Below are positions 30,024 through 40,560 of a stretch of 64,000 bases of DNA, one piece after another (position 1 is the stretch's first letter; every line of letters starts with the position of its first letter). The notes under the pieces are model-generated. The model was not told where the DNA came from. It searched no databases and was given only the letters and a program-made list of their open reading frames with translations. A program made the translations under genes and the position numbers. Origin of the DNA: Rheum nobile (taxonomy: Eukaryota > Streptophyta > Magnoliopsida > Caryophyllales > Polygonaceae). The stretch spans positions 3,534,001 through 3,598,000 of the forward strand of contig WOAB01000528.1 in the NCBI GenBank assembly GCA_027886185.1, read 5' to 3'.

Positions 30024-31501
30024 AATTTGTCGTTCTAATTCCTACTATGCAAAATATCCAAACAAACCTTAAACTGTAGTCCTACTATGCAAAACATGCA
30101 AAATATCCAAACAAACCTTAAACCGTAGTCCTAGGTAAGTAAAGGTCGAATCCACAGGGAGACGAATTCTATCTAAATATGCAATTCGTATGTCAATCAA
30201 ACATAACCAAAGGGGGGTTTTGTGAGTTTTGTAAGTTCTAAACATGCAAAAGGTAAACAAGCGAAAGAGTTGTGAAATCAGTGATGAGAAAAGCACTTAG
30301 TCAAACAACATTCACTATTCGTATGACAAGTTGATCCTAGATACTCATTCAAAATCTCATGCAATGGAAATTCCAATTCCTTTTCAGATATAACTAATAG
30401 CACAACCAGATACTATTAGCACTAACTAATTAAACAACCCTGAAACTATCAAGATTCAGTTTAACAGCAGCATTACGGATAGGAATATAGTTGGATACAA
30501 TTCTAGCATAAAACAACCAGCTTTTATCCTAGAATGTAAATCAGTTCTCTTCTGCATAAGACTAGCACAACCAGATACTAGCACGATGTAGTTGCTACTC
30601 TGAAATAGATATGCTCAACCAGTAACAATCTAAATCTAGCAATAGATCAATAACAACAAACCCTAGTTGATCAGACTAGAAATTATCAATATCAATCATA
30701 AGCAATCAAGCAAGAGAATAGATAAAATTCATGCAATAGATAAGGAACGAGAATCTCACAACTGAATCAAAACGAAAGCTTCAGCGTCTGACTAAGCCAG
30801 TGAGGCTTAGTTCTTCATAACGAATACGTAGAATGAAATTAGGGTTTAGAGAGATGACAAGGGAGGCTTAGCTCCCTTCTAACCCTTAAATACTAAAGGA
30901 AACAAAATCTAAAATTAACCTAAAATGAAATAATAAAACATAAATAAAATAATCCAATTAAAACATAAAAGGAAATCGTGACTCGGCGGGCTTCAGACAC
31001 GACGGCGGGCTGGCATACTCCACGGCGGGCGCCGTGACAGTGTCGTAGCAAAGGTTCCTGGATGGGAATTGGCGGCGGGCGCCGCAATGTGCACGGCGGG
31101 CGCCGTCGCTGTTCTTCGGTTCAGCTCATGCGACACTTCCGTAGAAATGCCATAACTTTTGATTCGCAACTCGGATTGCGCTCATATTTTGAGGATTTGC
31201 AGTAGACTTCAAGATCTAACTCCTCGAATTGGATTCACTCCATTTGGACATCTGAGGAGAGAGAACGAACCAATTGAATTTAGCCTACCGTTCTTCTACT
31301 CTTCATTGCACTCCCTTGGCGTCTACTACTGGTGGCTTCCTCCTCAGTGTCTCATATGATCTCCAAAACCGCTCAAACACCTCCAAAAACACCAACTTCG
31401 CCCCCAAACATCATGCATATAAATGTGTCTAAATCTACCCGAATGGCACCAATAAATCCTCTAATGACTCTTAGTTAAGCCCTACAAAGTAGTGCTTATC
31501 A
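30022..31501 (-). repeat. Minus-oriented LTR of the Athila-like element
   Basis: Inverse copy of the plus LTR 17782-30003: both share cctaggactacgg/ccgtagtcctagg, cgtctccctgtg/cacagggagacg and the gcttatca terminus. Near its start a stretch of about 50 bp (atgcaaaatatccaaacaaacc) is repeated twice. It functions as 3' LTR of the minus-strand gag unit; a PPT-like tgggggagtt lies just outside at 31502-31512. Confidence 0.88.
30982..31106. repeat. GC-rich palindrome array C in the minus-oriented LTR
   Basis: Motifs start at 30982 and 31002 (decayed), 31022 (ACGGCGGGCGCCGT), 31072 (GCGGCGGGCGCCGC) and 31093 (ACGGCGGGCGCCGT); steps are 20, 20, 50 and 21 bp. It is the inverse counterpart of array B but differs in copy state. 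A minus-strand tatttaag lies near 30890, about 90 bp downstream in transcription sense. Confidence 0.85.
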
Positions 31502-32997
31502 AACTCCCCCATGCTTAGACCTTTGCTCGTCCACGAGTAAACTAATAGAGAGTCTACTCCTCTAATTCAGCATCCAAGGTCTCAGGAAGCATATCCTCCA
31601 ACTAAGAGTCACCTAACCCATGCCAAGCTCCTGGCACCAATCTCATTTACAACACATCAACAACTCAACAGCTTAAGGGGCAAGCAGAGTACTTCCCCCA
31701 AGCTAAACCCGGACATCCAATAGTGTGATTAACCTCTAATCCTAGCCTCCATCTATTGCTCCTTATGTCTCCTAGAGTGACCTACCCGATAATCCTTCTT
31801 TGACTCCTCTTCTTATGACGCCTCGCCAAGAATAATGAGAAATCCTAAAATCACTCTTCTTCTTTTTCACTCGTTTTGCCAAGGCGCCCTTTCGGGTTTT
31901 CACCAAGCCACTCATTTCATTTTCCAATAGATGTACTCACATAAGCTCACGTCACTCTTGACCTCATATTACCCCAGCCTAATGCTGGTCCAAGCCACCT
32001 GCTTATTACCTAGGCCGCCCTTTCGGGTTTTCGAGCTATCCCAGGATTTCAATGATAGCCTTTTTTCAAATTTTTGGCTTTTTCTCTTTTTTCATTTTTC
32101 TCCTCAACGACGTAGCAAGAATATAACTCTCCCCCGTGCTTAAACATTGCATTGTCCTCAATGTAATGAAAGACAAAAGAATAGAAGCACAGGGAAAAGC
32201 AAAAAATTAACTCACAATGTTGTCGAGCTGGCTTGGACACGGAAGATGTCGCTGGCGGTCTTCTCAATAAACGTCCATGTCACGGGTGTCGGCATCAACA
32301 CCATAATCTTCATCTACCGTGCAACCATAGGGAACCACTGTGGGGAATAGTGGTATGGCAGGGATGGCGGGGTTGCATGGCCTTCAACAAACACAAAAAT
32401 GGGGCCCAGATGTAATCGTGGTTGGGCCCTGGTGTATCTCCTCTCCAGCTGTCGACTGCAGGGCCACCATCGTTGCCAAATACAAAGTGGGGCTAATGTC
32501 TCTTCCTTGACAACATGATGCGCACCATCTCTCCATAGGAAACGCTGGGCAGCTGGCCTCCGGTAGAACCTTTTTTTTTGACTTTTTCTCCCCGTTTAAG
32601 GTCTTTTCGGGGTATTTTATTTTCGTCTTTTGCTTCCCGTTTAAAGTTTTTTCGGGGCCCATTTTTTTTTAGATAAAATAAAAAAGAAACGAACCTGAGA
32701 ATGGCAGCGATCGCCGTAAGAAAAGTGTCGAAGGAGGGGGTTGGCGGCGGTCGCCGTAAGGGGGGCGGCGGTCGCCGTAAGGGGGGCGGCGGTCGCCGTA
32801 AGGGGGGCGGTGGTCGCCGCTTCTCCTTCTTCACTTGGATACGCTTCATGCAGGTTAGTTCGATACAGAAAGCAAAAACTAAAAGGAAAAACAAAAGAAA
32901 ATGATTAAGGGAAAGGAAATAAACTACCTAACATCGGGTTGCCTCCCGAGCAGCACCTTAGTTAATGTCGTTGGCTCGACATACTACTCGAACATCC
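31502..32997 (-). other. 3' non-coding region of the Athila-like element
   Basis: About 1.5 kb between the gag-protease stop and the LTR, without RT, RNase H or integrase motifs in any frame. It contains array D near 32.7 kb and two copies of a cggggtattttat/cggggcccatttt-type block near 32610 and 32653. Open frames with RRPPPPL repeats (32493-32894) are read-through of the array. Confidence 0.65.
32704..32820. repeat. GC-rich palindrome array D, exact 21-bp units
   Basis: Motifs start at 32704 (GCAGCGATCGCCGT), then 32744, 32765, 32786 and 32807. The last four are exactly 21 bp apart, each GCGGCGGTCGCCGT or a one- to two-base variant followed by aagggg. Centre is GT, not GG. Confidence 0.9.
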
Positions 32998-35739
32998 TCA
33001 ATCCATATCGTCAGGCTCTTTAGGAACCTTCTTAATCCATACCTCCTTCCTGAACCAATTATGGAAAGGTTTGAACCTTAGACCATTCTTCTTCTTCTTC
33101 AGCGGCCCCTCCATCTTGACCTTCTTAGTCGCGTCTCCCCCATACTTAGATCGATCAGGGGGGTGTTTAACCTCAACTTCAGGGACCTGCACCAAAGAAG
33201 GAACGAGCTTCTCGCTCGGGGTTAGCAGTAAAGGCGATTTGCCTGGTAGCTCTGGAGGAATCTTATAGTAAGCGTCCGACTCATTGACACCTTCCTGCAA
33301 CTCAGTAGATAGAGTAAAATCCAAACTAGAATCAACAATAGATTGTATGTCATCTAGGTGCTCATCATCAGAAGCATCGTGCACCATAGGCTCAAGTACA
33401 TCAATTGCACACAAAGAATGATCATCCGAAGGAGATTTCATGGCGTCATAGATATTGTAGTTCATAGTTTGGCCATCAAATTCCATGGTTAAAGAACCAG
33501 TATTCACATTAATCTTAGTGTTGGCAGTTTTCAGGAACGGTCTCCCTAACAGAATAGGGGCTGCATGCATATCGTGTTCCATCTTAAGCACATAAAAATC
33601 AACAGGAAAAGTAAGATCACCAACCCCAACCAAAACATCCTCCACAATCCCTATAGGACGCACACTAGATCTATCAGCTAACTGAATGGCAATATTAGTG
33701 GCATGCATGGGTCCTAATCGTAAGGATTCACAAAGAGATGAAGGTAGAACATTTATGGAAGCACCCAAATCTAACATAACTTTATTGAACTTGGTACCTC
33801 CAATAGTGATAGGGATGGTGAACATACCTGGGTCGCCACACTTCTTGGGTAAGCGCTTCTGAAAAACAGCAGAAACATGTTCGCTTACCTTTACCTTATT
33901 CTTGCTGTTCCTATCTTGATTCCTCTTTGTGGTGCACATCTGCTTCAAAAACTTGGCATAACGAGGGACAGACTTGATCAAATTTAGGAGAGGGATGTTG
34001 ACCTCCACATTTCTGAACATCTCAAACATGTCCTTGTCCTGCGCAAGTGGCTTGGTATGCTTCAAAGCAGACGGAAATGGTGCAACAGGCTTCCAATCAG
34101 GAAAAATCGGAGGTTCATACTCCTTCTCAGCCTCAGGATCAGCTTCGGAGGGGCGGCGGTCGCCGCAAGAAGTGCGGCGGTCGCCATGAACATCATCAGA
34201 AAGATCGAAGTTTGGCTCACCATCACGGCGGGCGACGTGGTCTTCACGGCGGTCGCCGTGAATTGGGCGGCGATCATCGTCGCTGTTCTGCTCTAGTTTC
34301 GCGTTCTCTTCCTTGTTGACCTCAGAATCATCCTCTTCGAGCCTCTTCCCACTCCACAGAGTTACAGCACTGACATTCCTAATGTTCGGGTTTACTTCCG
34401 TTTGAGATGGAAGTTTACCAGAAATCTTTGCGTCGAGCTTGCTCACCACTTGAGAGATCTGACCAAATTGCCTTTCCAGGTTCTGAATGCTAGCTTGTGT
34501 AGTCTCTTGGAATTGCAATTGGTTCGTAGTCAACTTAGCAACATTCTCATTGAGGTTGGCGTTGCTCTGCATTAGCATCTTCATCATATCCTCCATAGAC
34601 GACGAAGGGTTCGAGTTCTGCCCTTGAGGATTTGGCACAAATGGCTGCCTAGGTTGTTGAGGATTACCCTGTTGTTGCACTTGACCTTGGTTCTGCTCTG
34701 GGTCTCTCCATATGAAATTGGGATGATCCCTCCAACCAGGATTGTAAGTACTAGAGTAGGGATCATGCATGGGCCTCTGTTGGTATCCTCCTACTGCATT
34801 CACTTCCTCTTGTAGAGAAGGACATGAATCAGTAGGGTGCAAGTCATCATGACAAATCTCACAGGCCTTAGCCTGCTGAGGCGTACCTTTCAGCTTCAGA
34901 CGCCTCACCTCCTCTCTCAGCACATCAAAATCAGCCTGATCAATCTTGGATTGAGAACTAGCAACTACCAAGCTTTGGAAACCTCTCTCACTGTACTGCC
35001 TAGAGTCATCAGCCAGAGTAGCAAATATCTCTTGAGCCTCTTCATAAGTCCTCTTCAGAATATTCCCACCACATGCAGAATTGACCATCTGACGGTCATC
35101 TTCACGGAGTCCTCCATGCAGATAAAGAATCAGATCATGATTAGCATAGCCATGGTAGGGGCAACTCTTCACCAGTTTCTTGAAGCGCTCATAATAATCA
35201 TAGAGAGACTCATTAGAAAGTTGCTCTATGTTGCAGATTTTCTTCTTGAGCTGATTAGACTTGATTGCTGGAAAGTACTTGTCAAGGAATACCTTCTTCA
35301 AATTCACCCAAGTAGTGATGCTCCATGGTGGTAAAGAATGATACCAGTCTTTAGCAGAGTCCTTCAGAGAAAAGGAAAAGACTCTCAACCTCATTTGGTC
35401 TTCAGTAATCTGAGAGGGTCGTATACTGGTGAAGACCTCAAGGAATTCATCCAAGTGCTGAATAGGATCCTCAAGCGGGGTTCCACTGAATTTCGGGAGT
35501 AAATGAACTACTCATGTCTTAAGCTCAAATTTAACCCCTTCACCAAGGGCAGGGAATTGCACAGCATGAGTTGGTTGCTCCAAGTTAGGAGCTGTCAGGG
35601 ACTCAAAAGTAACACGGGCTGCCATTCTTTCAGCTTCCTCAAGTAGTAAATTCGCAGTCCTGCGAGCCTGAAGAAAAGTTCTTTCGATTTCTGGATCAAA
35701 AACTAGAGGTAGATTATTAGTAACACGGGTGTGAACCAT
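32998..35739 (-). pseudogene. gag-protease of the Athila-like element, one nonsense codon
   Basis: Frame starts MVHTRVTNNLPLVFD at 35739. A TGA at 35512-35514 interrupts it within ELKT-stop-VVHLLPKFSG, then 818 codons follow in the same frame. Features in order: Retrotrans_gag domain (KDWYHSLPPWSITTW, LKKVFLDKYFPAIKS, YERFKKLVKSCPYHGY), a weak zinc-binding block CEICHDDLHPTDSC, a Gln/Asn-rich linker, the heptad DRR region produced by array E, then a retropepsin-like domain with MLDLGASINVLPSSL (DLGA in place of DSGA), RPIGIVEDVLVGVG and ILLGRPFLKT. The frame ends at 32998 with a basic tail. RT and integrase do not follow, so the element is non-autonomous; the TGA is its only clear gag lesion. 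Confidence 0.85.
34153..34280. repeat. GC-rich palindrome array E inside the gag frame
   Basis: Motifs start at 34153 (GCGGCGGTCGCCGC), 34174, 34225, 34246 (ACGGCGGTCGCCGT) and 34267; steps are 21, 51, 21 and 21 bp. Because 21 bp is seven codons, the gag protein shows DRR or a variant every seven residues (DDDRRPI, HGDRRED, HVARRDG). The reading frame stays open across the array. Confidence 0.85.
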
Positions 35740-35818
35740 AAGATAGGTTCACACCAAGATTGGCACACAAATTGCACACACAAAATAGATTATTGCCTCC
35801 CCGACAACGGCGCCAATT

Positions 35819-35950
35819 TGATAACAGGAATTTGTCGTTCTAATTCCTACTATGCAAAATATCCAAACAAACCTTAAACCGTAGTCCTAGGTAAGTAAAG
35901 GTTGAATCCACAGGAAGGCGAATTCTATCTAAATATGCAATTCGTATGTC
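35819..35950 (-). repeat. Truncated 5' LTR of the Athila-like element
   Basis: The start tgataacaggaatttgtcg and about 130 bp match the other minus LTR; homology stops after attcgtatgtc. The expected further 1.3 kb is missing, so there was a deletion or a chromosomal break here. Confidence 0.8.
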
Positions 35951-37215
35951 CTAGGTAAATGTGGTGTTTATACCTACTGATATATGGGACCTCAAACATA
36001 TATGGAATATACTTGAAGCTAGGCTGTGATGGAATGAGATTTAAACTTCCATTCTCAACTTGAAATGTTATAATTAATGAGATCATTTAAAGCCTTTAAA
36101 ATTGTGTATTATATGACAGTAGATGTAGTTCAACTCTTTGGTGTCTAGACTAATCTCATGTAGAGGGCTAAGTGGAAGTGAGAAGAAATTACTCTTACCT
36201 GATAATAAGGTTAAGTTGTGTCTTAACAGTTCTTTCATGAGTTGTGAGTTTTGACTAATCTTAGTTCTATGCATCCTCAATAATGTATCACAGGTGTTGA
36301 TGTGCAATTTTAATATGACTTCTCTTATCTCCTACTATTCAAAAGCTTCTACGAATGCATGGTCCCACATAGTATTTGCTAAATAATGCATAATTTCTTT
36401 TACATAGACGTTGTCTAAAAAAAATTATTGCTTCTGTTAAAGGCGTCTTATCTATTATTTAAGAGGCATAATAAGTATGATATTTTGCAAGCTTAACTAA
36501 ACTTGTGAACGAAAAGAAATAAACTACATGTTCTCAACATACTTAGCATGTTGTCACTACATTACGTGTCACCTAAAAGAAATACAATGATTAAAAAAAA
36601 TCTCGTGTGAACAACGGAAATGTAGAAGCATAACCGATGCATATTCACTAATGTATACTATTGATTTTAGAACTCTCTAGGTGTCACAATTATACTATCT
36701 GAAGAGATGTTTCAGAAGACAAGTACATGATGTGTCATAAACCTCCTATGCAACCTCTTTTACACTTCTCGGATGACGCATATCATTTCTTATTCCACTA
36801 ACCCTAATGACCGACTTAAATAAACTAAATGTATGTACAATTTTATTTATACTAAAACAACACAGATGATATACATTTCCTTCCAATTGATTGATTTTAT
36901 TTAATCACATGTTTGATGTTTTTTTATTTCATAATAAACATGTGTCCTTATTCTTTCCCACAAATTAACACTTTAATTATACTGAAAATAGACGAATAAT
37001 GAACTTGGAATATTTTCTCTACGATAAGGAATACTACATATTACTGATTTCATTTTCCCCGTGCGAAGCTCAACCTAGTTATACAAAAAAGATAAGAAAA
37101 GAGAGAGGCAGTTGGTCTATAATTATAAGGATTCATTTCCCTGGTCAAAATATGTTAGCTTACACTCATTGACCATTGCTAACAAAAATAACATCTCATT
37201 CATAACTTCTAAAGC
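35951..37215. other. Intergenic, no gene seen
   Basis: AT-rich sequence without a recognisable reading frame or repeat; ends at the hAT MITE target site. Confidence 0.6.
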
Positions 37216-37223
37216 AAATGAAC

Positions 37224-37525
37224 TAAGGATGGACAAAAGTAGACCGGACCGTAAATTTACGATCCGGTTACCGTGACGATCTGGGAATTTTCTATTTCCG
37301 GTCTTACGGTCCGGTCTGGACCGTAATTTTTACGGGTCGGACCATAAAAATTATTTTAAAAAAAACTTTTTTTGGCGTAATTTTTACTATCTGGTCTATA
37401 TTTTTTACGGTTCGGACCGTAATCAAACAATTTAAATGTCAAAAATTATGAAATCCGGTCTTTTCGGTCCGGTCCATGGTCCATACATTAAAATTTTTAC
37501 GGTCCGGACCGGATGCCCATCCTTA
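37224..37525 (-). mobile_element. hAT-type MITE, ggtccggaccgg family (copy 2), intact
   Basis: 302 bp with taaggatgg at the left and ccatcctta at the right end, flanked by the exact 8-bp TSD aaatgaac (37216-37223 and 37526-37533), the TSD length of hAT elements. Internal cggtccgg/ccggaccg blocks can fold. It is the same family as 6032-6331 but in reverse orientation. It lies about 0.7 kb beyond the 3' end of PRMT10. Confidence 0.88.
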
Positions 37526-37533
37526 AAATGAAC

Positions 37534-38242
37534 TAGCTTCTGAATCAACAATGGGTCATTCATTCTATCATTCTATACATTTGAAACTATAACAAATGCC
37601 TACAAGCAGCCAATAAGGCAAATCAAGATAAAAGAGAGTATGAAATGTATGGAATAAAAAAGATTGCAAAACCTGCATTGTAACCATGAACCAGCTGCCT
37701 TCACTGGGTTTAATCTAATAGAGATGGATGTGATTTCTATAAACCCAGCTTATGGCAAGCTCATTGGCTATAGGATATCATCTAGTTCCCACGTTCATGT
37801 CCGGTAGCAAGATCAAGAGTACTGTTACAGTACTAAGCAGGGATGAAAAAGCAATTTGATATTAGAAAGAAAGAAAAAAAATTACAATCACAAGAGTTAC
37901 ATGGAAATACCCTTCTTCTTGCTCAAAAATTGAAAGGCATAATGAAGGGGGATTGTTTTCCTCTTCAGCAAACAACAAAACTGGTAAATATAACATAAAG
38001 ATCCGGCAAAAAAGATATAAAGATCCAAAATCACTTGCTACAGCAATTAAATCTTCTGGCCATGCTCAATCCTTTGGCCACTGTTCGGTTTAGGACACGT
38101 GCACTGGTTGGTTGATCTAAGGCATTACATTTTGCTTTGTTTCACCAGAACACTGCTGCTGCCATTGTGGAAAAGGAAGTTGCAGTGGTTGTGTTGATGA
38201 AGTACCTTACAGCCAAAATCAGTGTAATTGCAATTTTGCTCT
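37534..38242. other. 3' flank of PRMT10
   Basis: No reading frame of note. It should hold the 3' UTR and poly(A) site of the minus-strand gene; attaaatc at 38045 is one possible site but not decisive. Confidence 0.5.
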
Positions 38243-40560
38243 TCACTCTATGTAGTATTTGTTTTTGAATGGAGGGTATGAATTGCCAGATGGACTTTCG
38301 ATCTCACAACCAAACTCAACATCTAATAGCCGATGATTCTCTTTGGAACGTTCCATTGCAAATGAAACGGACAGCTTATCACCTTTACTCACTCGTACTG
38401 GAGGTTGCAGAAGGAACACCTGTGAACAACAAATAGTTAAAAATCGGCACAAGGAAACACTGCCACACTACATTAAAAATAAAGTAGAAAATTATAATAA
38501 CCATTTTTACTGACCTGTTGACCCCAATGTGTGCCGCAATCCTCACTAGGAGCAGTGGTCAATTCTACGTCATTTTGACAAGGATTCTCAGCACTACCCT
38601 GAAAAATACAAAGGCATAAACAAAATGAGTGAGTGAGAAAATATATACAAACGCCATGAAATTAAGGGAGAATAAAGTGCAACTCACTCGGAAATGGACA
38701 TCAAACCATCCCCCAAAGCCGCACAACCTTTGGTTGTCTTCACAGATTGAAGAAGAGAAGTTTGCTTGAATGCGAATTATATCAGCAACTTTAACTGTTA
38801 AACAGTCTAGTTCCAATATTGTGTTGGCTTCCCCCATGACTTGATTAGGGTGAAGACTGTTCCAAAGGGATGTCTACACGAAGAAAAATAACGACAAGAT
38901 CAATAACAACAATAATATGATTATAAAAACGTTTCAAAAGTACAACGAAAACGTATAACCAGGGGAAAAGGAGAAGACTACAACGTGCTGACCTGGTAAA
39001 AGTATTTTTGCTGCTCTGTGTCAAAAGGCTTTGTCAAGACACTCATGTCCACACCATAGTCCTTTTTGGTGTTGTTCACAAAGCAATACCAATCATCCAT
39101 GGTAGCTTCATAATCGTTCATTTTCTGATCAACTATGCGAGACCTGATTGGTGCAACCCATATGCGAGCGTGACTTGGATACCTGCATTTCTCATCACAG
39201 TAATTAATCTAACAACAAAGTCAAGATATGTAATCACTCCAGGTTCATGCCCAGTTAGATGATTCAAACATTATCATTTATCATATATTCCTTTAGATTT
39301 CAACTTGTACTTGATTTGGTCAGCTAGACTCAGGGATATCAAATAAAGATTTAAAGAGATGACAAAGAACATTCATTCTATAATCAGCATATACAACCAA
39401 TTGGTAGCAACAATTGGATAAAGAGGACAACGATTTAGGTATTTAAATGTATATACACAAAGAACTACTTCATAGCCTTCACCTAAGAAGTTTGAAGCAT
39501 TCTTACCATAATCACATTGCAACAGATTTTACAAAATAAAAGCACTAAATCTGATATAGAAGGCATATCCATACAAGTGAGAGAACTTAAACATGTAGAT
39601 CAGAACTGGACATAACTGATACTTTAAAAAAAATGCAAGAAAATCTATTATCTAGTTACTCCCCACATCAAATTGATCTTGAGATGCTAAAGCATATCAA
39701 CAGGACACTATGCAAACAAAGATAACAAGAGACTTCAACAATATTTGTTAATTAGAGATACTAGTCACTCAGAAATCAGTGAAAAGGCATTAAGTGCAAG
39801 TCATAACTACATTCCCAAGCTTAAGGGAATACTCAAGAACAAGAGGAACAGGGAGAGAAAACACATGTATAGTCACAGTTACTTACATAACTCCATCAGG
39901 CTTAAGCCACCGGTCCCGAGCACATATCACAGAATCGAACATGGACTCTCGCAGTAGAAAGTAGCCCATCCACTCCGAAATAATCACGTCGACTGCGAAG
40001 CGCCAATACCAATTCAATCTCAAGAAAGATAAAAGATCACAACAGAGAGCCCTAGAGTGAAAATGAACTAGGAAGTACCTTTCTCAGGAAGAGTGACATC
40101 CTCCATTGAGCCCCCAATCACCTCCACAATCCCTTCAAGACCATTCGCCTTGACGAGCTCCCGCGCGTGGTCGCACATCTTCGTCGCCTCCACCGCGTAG
40201 ACCTTCCTCGCGCCGGCCTGCGCCGACCAGATCGCGAGGATCCCGCTCCCCGTTCCCACATCCAACACCGTCTACTCCGGCGCAAAATCGACAAGAGAAA
40301 ACATCAAATTCAGCCGCGGAACAAGCGTCAGACGGTTCGAAAAGGTGAAATAGAGGGAGTGATACCTTTCCGGCGAAGTGGTGCTTGTTACGGAAGATGG
40401 AGTTGTAGTAGGCATCCATTCGGACGCGGTCGGAGAGCATCTCCTTCTGGTGGAAGAGGAAGGCGTAGGTGCAGTAGTAGTTGGCGAAATCGACGCCGTT
40501 GTCGACGACACCGGAGGCGGGTTGGCGGTCGCCGGCGGCGCTGCTCGCGGAGCCCCTCAT
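38243..40560 (-). CDS. PRMT10: Protein arginine N-methyltransferase 10, 7 exons
   Basis: Exons on the minus strand: 40560-40366, 40271-40079, 39992-39887, 39182-38993, 38873-38688, 38598-38515 and 38419-38243. All introns are GT-AG and the sum is 1131 nt, 376 residues. The plant enzyme transfers methyl groups from S-adenosylmethionine to arginines of histones and other proteins (asymmetric dimethylation). Motifs: DFANYYCTYAF start of the fold, VLDVGTGSGILAIW (SAM motif I, residues 67-80), VYAVEATKM (motif post I), SEWMGYFLLRESM (double-E loop, about residues 132-145) and GTHWGQQ (THW loop, late in exon 6). Length is close to the 383 residues I recall for Arabidopsis PRMT10; the short N-terminus and absence of extra domains also point to PRMT10. 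The ATG at 40560 is the first in frame; a GC-rich 5' leader precedes it. No lesions are seen. Confidence 0.93.

Larger units (their letters stand above)
17782..35950 (-). mobile_element. Athila-like Gypsy element with head-to-head LTRs, RT/IN-less
   Basis: Three LTR parts are seen: plus-oriented 17782-19148 with 29914-30003 (1457 bp once the Sirevirus and its TSD copy are taken out), minus-oriented 30022-31501, and a 132-bp minus-oriented start at 35819-35950. LTRs begin tgataagc and end gttatca. Between the first two lies only a PBS (aattggcgccgttgccgggg) of the type used by Athila elements. The minus-strand unit 35818 to 31502 has its own PBS, gag-protease and a PPT-like tgggggagtt before the LTR, but no RT, RNase H or integrase. 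The left LTR was later split by the Sirevirus at 19149. The right LTR is cut short, so no outer TSD can be given. Confidence 0.8.

Noticed and set aside
32493..32894. Frame coding RRPPPPL repeats and a Gly/Arg-rich plus-strand frame
   Set aside because: Direct translation of the 21-bp array D in two directions; not a protein gene.
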